Assembly (NCBI GenBank): GCA_018136815.1
Contig: CM030932.1
Coordinates: 7,626,001 to 7,690,000, forward strand
Length of the DNA: 64,000 nucleotides
Reading direction: 5' to 3'
Source of the DNA: Isochrysis galbana
Taxonomy: Eukaryota > Haptophyta > Isochrysidales > Isochrysidaceae
In this document: piece by piece, positions 22,086-33,248 of the stretch
Layout: each line of letters begins with the position of its first letter
How positions within the stretch are numbered: the stretch's first letter is position 1
Program-made: the position numbers and the translations under genes
The notes under the pieces: generated by a model
The model's input: only the letters and a program-made list of their open reading frames with translations
Database searches by the model: none
Told to the model about the DNA's origin: nothing

Positions 22086-22111
22086 GGATGGTCGGGCGCC
22101 GGACTTGATTA

Positions 22112-22389
22112 CAAGTAGGTGGTACAAAAAATAGTTGAACGCGAACGCAACTCAAACTTTTTGACCGTTTGAACATAGTCAACTACCTACTACTCCCTTG
22201 ACCCCCAAAGTGAACACTGTGAAAAACACTGACAATTTTCCTCGCGCCGCGTACACGCGGCGCTCAACACCTCGCGGCTGTGCCGCGAACACACCCAACT
22301 CACGGCGCGCGACAATGAACACCCGTCAACTACGTACTCACCCCCCTAAAATAAAAGTGAACGCGCGTATTATTTTTACCACCTACTTG
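22112..22389. mobile_element. TA-flanked MITE (Tc1/mariner-like)
   Basis: Inverted ends CAAGTAGGTGGTA...TACCACCTACTTG with TA at 22110-22111 and 22390-22391. It is 278 bp with no coding capacity. TIR homology extends imperfectly through AAAAATA and GTGAACGCG. TA duplication is typical of Tc1/mariner elements; no transposase is present to confirm the family. Confidence 0.7.
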
Positions 22390-22565
22390 TACTGCCGCAG
22401 CGCCGAAATCGGCGCTTCCAGTCGGTTTTTTTAGTTTTTCTCTTTGTAGCTTAACCCTAGTAGGTGCCTATAAACCGGAATTTAGGTGCCTACATTCGGG
22501 TGATGCAGGGGGCAGAGCAGTCATATTTTTGGCTGGGTGGCCTGCATATAGGCAGGATAGAACCC

Positions 22566-23868
22566 CTAAGCAGCATGACTTGAGTGAGAAGGTTTCAATG
22601 CATTTTCAGAGCGGCGAAAACGGCGAAAAGAAAACCTTTTAATATTCTTACCGCACTCGCGGCGAATGGAACCACTACCCACTACAAGTAGCACGGGCAC
22701 GCTGGTGCGTTGCAGTAGGTAAGCGTGATCACCAACGTAAGTTTGAGCTGCGAGGAGAACGTCGGCGGACGACTTTGATTTGAGGAAATAGACAGAAGTC
22801 AGGCGTGAGAACATATCGACGAACACAACAGCGAAACGGAAGCCAGAGGGAGATGGAGGGAATGGACCACATGTATCAGACACGATCCGTTCCCCGAAAT
22901 GGGTGTATGTGTGGTGTTGCGGCGAAGTTTTTCGATGCGGTGAGCGGCGCTGATTGACAGAGCACGCTTTACAGTTCAGCTGGTGAGAGGTGGCATGAGC
23001 ATTGTGAACACCTTGAGACTTCATGGCCGCCCTAATCCTTTGAACATTAAAATGGCCGAGCCTGGCGTGCCAAAGATTAGGCGTGTCATCTGCTTATGTT
23101 CCTTCGGCGGTGAGTAGGGCGGTGTCAAAGTTGAGGACATAGTGATGACCTGAGGCACCCATGGGAGCTATTTCTCCGCCCGGCAAACGTAGATAACAAT
23201 CCTTATTGAGAAATGTAGAGATGTTGTCGTTTTCATAGCCTGCTCGGCAGCTAAAAAGTCTAGCCGTCAAACCAGGGACGACACGAACTCCTGTGAGACG
23301 GATAGGGACTCGCTTGATCACAAAGTGGGATTTGTCGCTGGACGTGTAGAGTTTAGCTTCAACAACAATGGTCATATCACCGATTTTGGATATTGGTACG
23401 CGACGACCATCGCCTATGACAATGAATGTGTTTGGGTTGTCATCTGTGACACGGTCTAGCTCCAACTCGTTGGCTATGCAATGCTTGGTTGCCCCACAGT
23501 CAATGATGAATTCTAGCCGTTTGGTGGAGTCGACAAGCATGGCAGTGTCACAATGGCGTGGCATATGGCCTGTCGTCGCGGTAAGTGTCGAAAGAAGGCT
23601 TGTTATGGTAGTACGAGTATAGTGTAGCCAGCTCCACAACACCAGAAACATAGGTTTAAGCCCCGGAGGAGAGCTTGCGATTATGGAGAAAGCCGTATCA
23701 TCAAGGATGTCGCTCCAGTCGTCCGTGGCAGTGAAGTTAACAGTGTCAGCGGGGGCATCCGAAGGATTGTCGGTCTTGTCTGTGTCAGATAGCACGTACG
23801 CTGACCCTCCTTTTCCTCGGCCCCCTTTATTGTTGTGAGAATTGCCACCCTTACCTTTACCTCGACCG
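22566..23868 (-). pseudogene. Copia protease, GAG-pre-integrase and partial integrase
   Basis: The frame resumes the gag tail (GRGKGKGGNSHNNKG). It contains the retropepsin-like active site FIIDCGATKHCI, then LWHARLGHFNVQRI (GAG-pre-integrase), the HHCC-type zinc region, and the first integrase Asp in SDTCGPF with FVDMFSR. A TAA at about 23093 separates protease from integrase. The integrase frame fails after YVGDHAYLLQRT, where a LINE-like tail intrudes. Confidence 0.8.
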
Positions 23869-24509
23869 TAGTGGACAGGCCTCACCCCTCCTCGGGATAC
23901 TTGGGTATCCTCGCGTGGAGGTATATCCTCACGGATTTCTACAACATCCAGTACGGTAACGCGGACGGTAGGTCCGTTAGATCGATCCTTAGGGCAATTC
24001 TTACAAGGTACCACCTATTAGCAACGGCGAAGGTCAGTTTCTTTCAAAGGCTGAAGAAACAGCGAAACAACATGGGGCTGCACGCCCCGAGTAACAAACA
24101 TATTCGGAAAATGATAAGCCCTCTTTATATGGTGGACAAAGACTTTAACCTAGAAGTATCGGATGACCTCTTGCAGGCGGCAAGAGGCCTAGATATACGA
24201 AACATCACTTGAGATGGGTGTACCGCTATAGAAAGAATTTGAAGGAAAACGCTGAAGAACTTATGCGACACAAGGGAGAATTGGACTAGCCAAACCCGAG
24301 CGAGAGATAAAGCCACAGTCTCCCGCCCCCTCCACTCCAACTCCTGGCCGAGGCAGTGCGCGCGGCCTCCCCGGAACCGGCTCTCCACTAAAGAGGGAAC
24401 TGGGGAAGGGGGAGGGGGTTGTTAGGGGTTAAGGTTGGGTAGAAGGGAGGTCCACAAGCACGCTGCCCCACGCCGCACGTGTAGCGGTGATTTTTAAGAA
24501 GATTTTTTT
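23869..24509 (+). mobile_element. 5'-truncated LINE fragment nested in copia
   Basis: Bounded by the direct repeat TTACCTTTACCTCGACCG at 23851-23868 and 24510-24527 (18 bp). It carries the C-terminal end of LINE ORF2 (LAWRYILTDFYNIQYGN, stop at 24212), a 3' UTR and the tail GTGTAGCGGTGATTTTTAAG, AAG, A, T9. 5' truncation plus long duplication is the signature of target-primed reverse transcription. Confidence 0.9.
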
Positions 24510-25280
24510 TTACCTTTACCTCGACCGCCTTTCGTGCGCGAGCCGGCGTGGGATTGTAGGGCTGATATCCAGTCACTAATAGTGACGGATTGGTCAGGTG
24601 GTGTGGGGCAAGCATTGGCTTGATGCCCAGAACCTTGACAACGGTAGCATCGGGCTGTCTTGAGGGCTTGGTTAGCTGTTAGGACAGCCCTTTGAAAGTC
24701 GCGTTCCGTCAAAAGAGGGCCAGGTTATTTGTTTTCTTTTTGGTATGGCATTGCGATCGGGACAGCATCGTGCCGGTATGAAGATAGAGATTCGCGAGGT
24801 GCCCGGACGTAGAGAATGTTGCGGGTCCACTGAGAAATATTGATCAGAGAAGTAGGCCAGCCTCCAAAAAAATTCAGGAGTTGAGCTTGGAAGATTGCCT
24901 GATGGTTGCGGCGTGCAGATTCGATCCACACACCTTCGGCGGTGTATGTCGGTTGCACACGCGAGTACCGGTAAGCCACGGTCATCGAGAGAAGGGCTGT
25001 CGGCAAAGCAGTGCATATACTGTTGGAAAAGCTGAATATTGTTCCCGTCAATCAGAGAAAGATTCTGAGAGGTCTTGAGGTTCAGTGCTGCCGGGAATCC
25101 GGCTCGCGGGTCGCGCGACGGTGCTGACAGAGTCTGTTGGGCCCATGGGGTGGATGGGAGCCCAACACCCGCTCCCTTGAGCGGGGTCCGAGGGTCGCAA
25201 GGACCTTTTGAAGGAGAAAAGTCTTCGGTCTCTGGAATTGGTCCAAGCTTGTTGCGTTGAGTGATAGAGGTCTGGGGCAC
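24494..25280 (-). pseudogene. Copia gag, frameshifted, with CCHC knuckle
   Basis: Gag homology jumps between frames: one carries LIDGNNIQLFQQYM, the next VWIESARRNHQAIFQAQLL. A third, from about 24700, ends in the knuckle CYRCQGSGHQANACP (CX2CX4HX4C) and a Gly/Lys tail. The tail is cut by the LINE insertion and resumes at about 23868. Gag proteins package the element RNA. Confidence 0.65.
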
Positions 25281-25333
25281 GCGCGCTCAGTCGCGCGCGC
25301 AAGGCAGGTGAGTGTCTCTCGGCGGGGGTACCA

Positions 25334-25487
25334 TGTTTGATCCACCCATATGGTGGTCCGTGAATAGATAGCAGCATTGTGTAGATCAAAGGTGACATCA
25401 TGCGTCTAGCGCTCGTGACGGCGATACAGTGACTCTAGGCAAGGACGACGTTGCCACACTCAGGGTAGGACCGAGGTATCTACAACA
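25334..25487 (-). repeat. Copia 5' LTR
   Basis: Minus-strand sequence begins TGTTGTAGATACC and ends GGATCAAACA, and is followed at once by TGGTACCCCCG as primer-binding site. The ends pair as TGTT/AACA. Confidence 0.65.
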
Positions 25488-25576
25488 AAACACGATTTAT
25501 GTTTAAACAGAGGGGGAAGGGAGAGGGGGAGAGGCAATGAAGGGAGGCCCGCCGGGGGCGGGAGAGGGCCGACGCG

Positions 25577-27773
25577 ATGCTCACCTCCGCTGAGGATGAA
25601 CCCCACTCGTCGTCGTCTGTGGGCGGCGTGCTGCGGCTGGCAGCGCCGGCGATTGTGAACAACGTAGCCGAGCCGCTCTGCTCCGCCCTCAAGCTCGGCC
25701 TCCTCGCTCACGCAGGAGGCTCAGCAGCAGCAGCAACCGCAGCGGTCGCTGCATTCGCGGCCGTCTGCGCTGTCACCAACTTCTCAGTCACGATGGCCAA
25801 CTTCGTGGTGGTGGTCTCGATGGCTCGTGTGGGCCACGCTCGCGGTGCCAACGACATGCATGCCCTCGCCACTGCCGTCCTCTCCGCAATCGCTGCGTCT
25901 GCCGGGATAGGCCTCCTCTCTGGCGGAGTGCTGTGGCTCGTGCGAGACCACATCCTCGAGGTCACCTCCATCTCGTCAAATAAGGACGCGGCCACCATCG
26001 CACAGGAGTACGTACCGTTCGCGCTCGCTGCTCTGCCTCCCCGTCTGCTGCTAGGCGCCTGTCGCTCCATCTTGGTCGGGTTTGGTGCACTGTCCACAGC
26101 CAGCACGCTCGCCACAGTGACCGCCCTCACCGACGCTGCAGCGTTCTCCTTGGTCCTGATTGGCTGCAAGAAAGGGCTTCCGGAGGCGGCCGCCGCCTCC
26201 CTCATCGTCACACTTACCGCAGCCTTCGTTGGCCTAACCCTACTCTATGCCATCGCGCCCCAGTCTATCCGTCCTCTGATGGTGCCGCATTCCTCTTGGG
26301 TGAGGAAGGTGCTGTCTAGATGCGACAGTAGCCCTAAAGCAGGTGTTGCTAGCAGCACCAAGCTTGTGCCGTGGCCTACTAGCGCCGGCGCGGCCCACGT
26401 TGAGGCCGAAGGCTCAGAAAGAATCGACGTCCAGCCTAGCACCAATACCCTTGCGTCCATTCTGGCTCTCGCGAGGGATTCCGCAGACATGTTTACGCGA
26501 TCAGTGCTTCTCTCCGGCTCAGTCCTCGCACTAGCTGTCGCAGTGGGCAACTGCGGAGGCGCGCCGTCACTCGCTGCGCACGCGGTGGTCTTACAGCTGT
26601 GGATGATCACCAGGTGCGCCATACCGCCGACCCCCCCGGCGCTTGCGAATTGGTCCACCTTCTGTGTGCGACCATCTCAGCGTCCTCAAGAAGTTTTCGC
26701 TGAGGCTGCGCAACGGCCGTCCGCATCGAGCGCAGGCGCGGCGGTTCGAATTGCCGACAGCGATCTGCTTTGGAATTGGCGCTTGCGAACGGTTTGGCAC
26801 GGTCGCTGCACGCTCCACCTCACACCTGCGGATTCGCCCTCACCCTTCCCGCGCGCAGTTACGTGACCGACGGTTTTGCCGACGTTGGGACGATGCTCGG
26901 TTCACGATATCTCGGCGCCTCCCAATCCGAGCGCATGCGTGGACTTACTCTTCGGCTCGCAGCCCTCGGCCTGATTACCGGCATCGGAGCGGCAGGAGCT
27001 ATGGGCGCCGGGCGCGAAACGCTCATCCGCGCCTTCACGCGCGATGGCGAAACAGCGGCGCAACTCCGCGCGGCCTGGCCACTCCTCTGCGCTCTGCAGC
27101 CGATCAATGCCCTCGTCTTCGTCTACGACGGCTTGCTGTACGCTACTATGAGCTTTCGGTGAGCCTGAGGGCGGTGGTGGTCGGTGGGACAACGCCCGCC
27201 TAGGGCCGGCTGGATTGCGCTATGCCAACAAGGGGGCGCAGGGTCACCGGAAACTAGTGAGTCTAGCCGGGGCTCCAAGCCCCAGCATGTCATCTTGAGC
27301 TAGCCATCCAACTCAATCTTTTTGGGCTATCTTGCCGCAGGTTTGTACGGAATGCCTTGGCGATCGGCGTCCTTCTTCTCTTCGCGCCCGCATTGCTCTT
27401 GACGACCACAAGGCTCGACGCCGACCTGGCAGCCGCCGACGCGGTTAGAGGCAATTCGTACTCGTCCTCGGATGGTTATAGCTCCGCAACGGCGAGAGGC
27501 GCTGCTCTGGCTGATACTCTACTCAGGTTGTGGGCTTGCAAGGCGCTTCTCAATGCTTGGCGTTGTCTCTCAGCGCTTTTTCGGATCCACGTCACGCTGT
27601 GGCCGACTTGGCGGCCTCGATTAGTATCTGAGTACGAGGAGGCTGCGCCTCGTGCTGGACGCCAAGATGTACTCGGTCCGAGTGCGGGCGCGGCCACGCT
27701 CAAACATAGTGCCCGGCGTTGCCTAAACATCATAATGAGCAGGCGGGATTGGGGTGGCACCAGGCTGCCGTGA
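25577..27773 (+). CDS. MATE-family efflux transporter
   Basis: Multidrug and toxic-compound extrusion type antiporter, probably exporting organic compounds in exchange for H+ or Na+. Three exons, 25577-26613, 26859-27158 and 27341-27773, give 589 residues. Joins restore QLWMITSYVTDGFADVG and YATMSFRFVRNALA. Motifs: an N-terminal LRLAAPAIVNNVAEPL half, the ALPPRLLLGACRSILVGFG region, and DGFADVGTMLGSRYLGA in the second half. There are about ten to twelve hydrophobic segments, separated by a charged loop near residues 240-290. The C-terminal ~80 residues are less conserved, and the true stop could differ. Located in the plasma, vacuolar or plastid membrane; no targeting signal is clear. Confidence 0.85.
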
Positions 27774-28110
27774 CATCCTGCCACGTGCCGAAGTTTTGAG
27801 ATGCGAGACGCGCGAGTGATGGGCGTGTGCCCTTAGACGGCTACTCAACTATGACATGACTTCTTGGAGTGGCATATGCCACCTTACCAAGTAGCCTCAA
27901 TAACCACCTACGTAACGTGTTCCGTGACCGCAAGCCGGTATGGCGTGGCGCGCCGCACGTCATGCGGATCACCAACATCGAAATGCGCGAGCGAGAGAAG
28001 AGAGCGCGCACCGGTCAAAATCCAATCTTATGTGAATGATAAGTACTGTCGTTGTTGCTACCATACAAGCCAATCGATACCATTGTCTCCGTTCCTCCAT
28101 TGTTGGTAGC

Positions 28111-28620
28111 TGTTGTAGTGTGGATGGAGTTGTGGATCATTCGCAGCCACTGTATGAACAAGGGGAGTGGGGAGGGGCGAGGAGGGGCCGGGGGACATCG
28201 GGCGCGAGCCGTGCGTATGGATAGGGGGCGGGGCAGGGCCTGACGGGCCGCTCAGTGCTCAGTCAGAGGCTCAGCACATGGGTGGGAGCAGCACACGGAA
28301 GGGTCACGGGGCTGGGAGTCACAGGCGTCGGACATCGGGTCGGAAGCCGTGGCGGGAAAAGGATAAGATAAGAGGGAGAGGGGCGCGAGAACGTACAGGG
28401 AAGTGAACGGGGCGGGTTGGGTAAGAAACAAGGAAGGGGGACCTAGGGGCCGCGCGGAGAAACGAGGGGGATCTCCCTCCGCGGCCTCGGGACAATGACT
28501 GCCTCGGGGGATACCAAAAAAAGGGGGGAGGGGGGGGGGGGGGGGGAAGAAGGCCGCTGAGGTGGGCCTTCGGCCGAAATGGATCTTCGGAGGACCCCGG
28601 CGGATGAGAGGGGGGGAACC
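28111..28620. repeat. Dispersed repeat C, copy 2
   Basis: Second copy of the repeat at 13373-13900, same orientation. It contains a G-run near 28525-28545 where the first copy has a shorter one. No coding sequence. Confidence 0.6.
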
Positions 28621-28937
28621 GGCCCTCTCGGGCGCGGGGACGGACTCCCCCTACCCGCAACACCCCCCCCTCTTGCTGCGAGCGCCGGAATGCAAGCGCC
28701 GCAGGCGGTAAAAGACGGGCAGGGGGACGTGAAGAAAAGCGGCCGGGGATCGGTAATCCCGCGGGCCGCCGGGCGGGAGCGAGCGTCGGAGCGACTGCCG
28801 AGGGGTCGCCTGGAGGGAGCACGGCAACGCGATGGCGGTCGCGAGGTCGCGATGGCCGGGGCGCCGGAGGCCGCTGGCGCGGGAGGCCGGGGAGGGAGGG
28901 GTGTCGCGGGGCGGAGGGCACGACCCCTCCCCTCCCT

Positions 28938-29012
28938 CTCCACTCCTCCCCTGCAGTAGGAGAGGCGAACCACTCTCCACTCCTCCCCTTCAGTAGGAGA
29001 GGCGAACCACCC
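28938..29012. repeat. Tandem duplication of ~37 bp
   Basis: CTCTCCACTCCTCCCCTGCA then GTAGGAGAGGCGAACCA is repeated once with a single G/T difference. Confidence 0.85.
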
Positions 29013-30284
29013 ACTCTCCTCACGCTCGCCTTCAACATGGCGCCTCGCATGGCATACGCTTGCCCCACTCCCACTCACCACTCACCGCAAACAAACCCTC
29101 AAACCCTCCCCGGCAGGCACGCTTTGATCGCACGCCTTGGCCCTCGCCCTCGTTGGCCAGTCCATCGCTCCAACCCCTCGTCAGAAGTATCGTTCGAAAC
29201 AAAAACATTCTAAGATTCACGGCGTACACCTACGCTAGACTGGGCACTCGCCACGCGCCCCTACACCCTACCAGGCTACCAGTTCCTACCGCCCTTGCTT
29301 CCCCTGAAACCTTAACTCTCCGGCCCCGCATCCCCTTCTCCCTTCATTCCTTTGTCTCAGGTGATCGAGGTTGGGCCCATGCTCACTAGCTACTAACCAC
29401 CTTCAGCCGTCCTAGTACCTCAAAAATCAGCACTCGTCGTCCGAGTCCTCTCGATGGTGCCACCACTCCGCCTGACCGCGGGTTGGCAGCTGCCGCGGCG
29501 GCGATAGGCCTGCGCATCGGCAGAGGGGTGAGGCGACGGGGGCTCCATGCTCCTACCGTCTTAGCGGTACTTGGGCCCATGTGCAAGCAGAAGACGTGTC
29601 ATGCCACACTCATCAAGCAAAAGTCCAGCGCACACATCACACGTACATGCGTGTGTAGGTAAGTTGGAGGGCTTGCCGGATGCGCACACAAGACGACACG
29701 AGGGACACCGTATGAATAAAGCGCGCGCAAAAACAAGGCTCGGGGTGGGCGCGTGCGTGCATCAATGTTTCGACAAGGGTATTGAGAAGTGGGACAGCGG
29801 AAGCCCACGCTTCAGAGAGGTAAGTTACAGCTCAACTTTGGGTGCGTGGGCGAAGCATGGCAAGGGGCGATGCTAAGAGTTCAGGACATGAGGGGGATGG
29901 GCAGGTGGTTCACAGCCAGCATGATGATGGACAACAGATTGATGACACGCGTGTGCTGACAACAAAGGACTGGCATGCGTTGAATGTCCATGGAGAGCGC
30001 TATGGTCTCTCATGAGCAGGAAAAGGCTCTAAAGCCTCGGCTCATCGAAGGTGACTGCATGCCCCCCCCCCCCCCGCTTCACGGCGAGCCGTGGCTCCGC
30101 TCAGTGCGGCTCCGCCCGCAGAGGCGGATGCGGCGGCGGGCTCTTAGGAATGACTCGAGCACTCTACGCGTGGACGGGGACCATCCGAAGCAGTTGCGAG
30201 AAGGTTGGCCACAGGACAACGTCAGTAGTGGCACATATCAGAAGAGGTGAGCACATGCATCAAAGTCTAGAGGGGCGCGAAACG
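29013..30284. other. Intergenic, no gene identified
   Basis: Frames of up to ~110 residues exist but show no domain, no conserved splice pattern and host-unlike composition. A C-run lies at 30062-30075. Likely flanks and decayed repeats. Confidence 0.4.
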
Positions 30285-31189
30285 TCACGAAATGCCTTTG
30301 GCTAGCTCAAAGATGCAGTGTCCTCCTGTATACGAGCGGCGGCGCCGGAAGGGTTGGTCAAACGGCACGGTCGAGGCCGGACGGCTGGGCAGAGCGCAGG
30401 GGGTTTGCTCTACACTCACCCGCATCTGTAGCAAATGATCGATGGAAGCGCACACCATTGAGGTTGATGATCTTCCGCACGCTCGCCTTCCATACGGGTA
30501 CCTACGACGAGGAACGAACGCCGTTCGGACATGCGGCGGGACACGCCGCCTGGGGTGTCGACTCCACACCCTGCTCCCACCTGTCTGGGCCCCGCCTCCA
30601 GCTCAGTGTTGAGCTGAGAGCCAAACTTCTTCTCCATCTCGTCATAAATCTGCTCCAATGTACCTCGGCGCGCGGGCAGCTGGCGGAGGGCGGCCGAGAT
30701 CATGTCCCCATACGTCATACTGCGCGACTTTTTGCGCGGTGTGGTCTGGGGCGGGCGGGGCGCGGTGGCGAGGCTGAGCGCCGGTGACGCTGGAGGCTGA
30801 CTGGGCACCGGCGCGCAGCGCAGAAGGTCATGCACCGGCCTCTCTTCTCCCCCCCCTTCCCGCCTTCCCCCCCCGCCCCCCCTCGCCTGTCTAGGGGCGC
30901 AGGGCGGCGTCCTCACCTCGAGCGTCCTCTGGGGCCCGAGCTGCCGTCTGGCCGTGCTCTTGGGCGTCTGCTTTCTCGCAGCCCCTCCCTTCTTCGGGTG
31001 GCAAAGGCGGAGGAGGCGGAGCATCACCTGCTCCTCGTCGACTGCCTCTGCGAGGAAGGCGGCGGAGATTTGTGAGGCGAGGTGGGGCGAGCGGCTGCTG
31101 AGTCCGTAGTGCCCCGCCAGCCGCTCGAGCGCCGCATGAGGCAGCGCTGAGAAGTCGACCACTGGGTGGCCACCCAGCAGGTCGTCCAT
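30285..31189 (-). CDS. SAP30-like Sin3-binding domain plus winged-helix protein
   Basis: Three exons, 31189-30581, 30501-30420 and 30325-30285, give 243 residues. Residues ~10-65 (VDFSALPHAALERLAGHYGL, a helix, then VDEEQVMLRLLRLC) match the Sin3-binding region of SAP30, a subunit of histone-deacetylase complexes. A basic Gly/Arg/Pro linker follows. Residues ~155-230 (SMTYGDMISAALRQLPARRG, TLEQIYDEMEKKF, VPVWKASVRKIINLNGVRF) look like a linker-histone/forkhead-type winged helix that could bind DNA. The second half of the winged helix exists only after splicing. I start at MDDLLGG; an in-frame ATG 33 bases upstream is possible. Likely a nuclear chromatin factor. Confidence 0.75.
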
Positions 31190-31369
31190 CGAGAAGAGAG
31201 CGTGAGGGGGGGGAGCGCACACGCCACGCCGGCGGACTCGCGTCGAGTGGGAAGAAATCGTCCCGTCTCACGAAAGAAAGAGGCGTGGGTGCGAGGGCGG
31301 CGGCGGGAGGTCTCTCTCTCTCCCTGCGGCTGGCTGGCTGGAAGGCTCGCGTTGTGTGTGGGTGCGGGG

Positions 31370-31545
31370 GGAGGGGGGAGGGGGAGGCGAGAGAGGGTGT
31401 TGGTGGGAGGAGAACAGCTCCGAGAGGAGAGAGAGAGAGAAGAGGGAGGGAGAGCGCGCGCGGGGGGCGGGGGGCGAGGGGGGGGTCGCCGCGTCCTCGC
31501 ATAGAAAGTACGCGGCGGGGGCGGGGGCGGGGGCGGGGGCGGGGA
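31370..31545. promoter_or_regulatory. GA/G-rich tract upstream of the SAP30-like gene
   Basis: Purine-rich on the plus strand, so pyrimidine-rich on the coding strand, with a GGGGGC microsatellite at 31516-31541. Promoter or 5' UTR role inferred from position. Confidence 0.4.
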
Positions 31546-32482
31546 CCTCGCGATGCGAGAGAGAGCTCTCCACCAAACAGAGATTCTGGAAGCTGGTCGA
31601 TGCGAGAGAGCTACTTTAGAGAGAGCCCGGCCGCTCGCGAGGGCGGTGCGGAGCGCTGAGGGCACACCATCCGTCAAGGGCGAACGATGGCCTGAAGAAG
31701 CTCCCTAGAGCTTCTGGTGTGGGAGATCAGCAAAACCAAAACCCCCGGGGGTCTTCCGGCAAAAGTATCGAAAATGACCAGCGGGCTTGAGTTTGCGCTA
31801 GTGAACGGCGACGGAGCAGCGAGGGCGCGCACATGACCGGAGAAGAGAAAAAGGAGGGGGAAACTCCAGGCGGGAACAGGCCAGCTGACACTCCCCCCTC
31901 CCCCCCCGCGGGGGAAGCCGCGCCCCTCTTTTCCCTTCTTCGCCGCACCGCGCGCCAGACCGCCCAAGCTCTCTCTCTCTATCTATCTCAACCTACTTTT
32001 ATAAGTGGGGGTCAATGGGGGCCTCGCGCCCCCCTCTCTCCATCGCGGACACCCCCCGGGGTGGGCCCGTACAATCAACCTCAGCCCCTGCCCTTTGGCA
32101 GGGGCTGGGCAATCAACACTCTGGCCCAGACCCCTAGTGGGCGCGGGCCGAGACTCGCACTCCCACGCCCAGCATGGGCCTGCCCTCGAGCTGACTCCCC
32201 CCCCTCCCCTGGTCGCCAGGCATACAGAGGCCACTGGGAGGCTCCAATGGCCAGCGTGGCAAGCGTGGGAGAGGCAGGGGGGGCCAGAGGCTGAGCCCCA
32301 GCCTCCACTGCCCCCTGAGCTGCCCTTGCTGGCCCTCTGGGAGCTCCCAAAGGCCCTCTGAGAGTAGGCCGTGGCGCGCCGCATGGCGACGCGCCGCAGG
32401 GAGAGGGGTGGAGGAGAATGGAGAGAGGGAGAGGGGGGGATTTGCACCCCCACCGCTGCGTCGTAAGCATGCGAGCCGAACC

Positions 32483-32791
32483 ATGGCGAGTAGCGCGACG
32501 ATCCTGACGAGTACCACCACTGACCGAGGACGAACGCTGCGTGCCGCGCCGATGAACGTGAAGGGAAAGCGCTGCAATCGTTCCCATAACTACGAGAAGG
32601 CGTGGGCAGACGGCCAATGCCTAGTACCATGCGCATTTCCGCGTTCCGAGGGCATCCCTCTCGCCAAGCGCCCCAAGGGGGGCGTCTACATCCTAGGCCC
32701 GGGCTGCCTCTACCTCCACAAGTACGCCGCCCGCGGCCACCATGCTCGCCGTAGTGAGAGTGATGCCTTTACGCCCAAGACTAAGGTTTGA
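32483..32791 (+). pseudogene. LINE ORF1-like frame
   Basis: Basic frame of about 100 residues starting MASSATILTS, with Cys/His pairs (KGKRCNRSHNYEKAW, CLVPCAFP). It could be a small nucleic-acid-binding protein. Assignment rests on position ahead of the endonuclease. Confidence 0.4.
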
Positions 32792-33200
32792 CTCCACCCT
32801 TGGATACCCAGGTGAAGGACCCATCCGCGTTGCGACGTACAACATCAACGGCACCAAGGGCGGCAAGCTAGCCGCTGTGCTATCACAAGCGCGGAAAGCG
32901 AAAGTGGACGTTCTACTCCTACGGGAGCTACACGCCTACGAGGACGGCTCGCACCTCCGGGCCCATAGGACAGCCGCCATGCTAGGATGGCTGTGGTTTG
33001 CCGCCCCAGGAGAGCTAGGGGACCCTGCTAGCGGCGTCGCGGTGGCGATCAGAGAAACAGCTGAAAGGATAGCCGCTAGGAAGGAGACCCTAGAAGTGAT
33101 GTTAAAAGGGAGATGTATATCAGTGAGAATAAACATAGACGACATCCAATATCGTATAATATCCATATATCTCAGCGCACAACCCGGCCTCGATGCCTAG
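32742..33200 (+). pseudogene. LINE AP-endonuclease domain, truncated
   Basis: VATYNINGTKGGKLAAVLSQ, DVLLLRELHAY (the LQE-like metal-binding Glu) and GVAVAIRE are the start of an exonuclease-endonuclease-phosphatase fold, which in LINEs nicks target DNA. The later SDHxP region and the reverse transcriptase are lost; the frame stops just after QPGLDA. Confidence 0.8.
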
Positions 33201-33248
33201 TTCTGTAGGACCGGTCTGGGAAGAGGCGCCGTCCTCTCTGCGATCCCT

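Larger units (their letters stand above)
22560..25487 (-). mobile_element. Ty1/copia element, 5' half, interrupted by a LINE
   Basis: Minus-strand order: 154-bp LTR, primer-binding-like TGGTACCCCCG, gag with zinc knuckle, [LINE insertion 23869-24509], protease, GAG-pre-integrase and the start of integrase. Reverse transcriptase, RNase H and the 3' LTR are absent. Gag is frameshifted and the pol frame has an internal TAA near 23093, so it is dead. A short LINE-type tail (GCGGTAAGAATATTAAAAGG, minus) sits at about 22630-22690, inside integrase. Confidence 0.85.

Noticed and set aside
32081-32636. Minus-strand Pro/Arg-rich frames over the LINE 5' region
   Set aside because: Antisense shadows of the LINE untranslated region.
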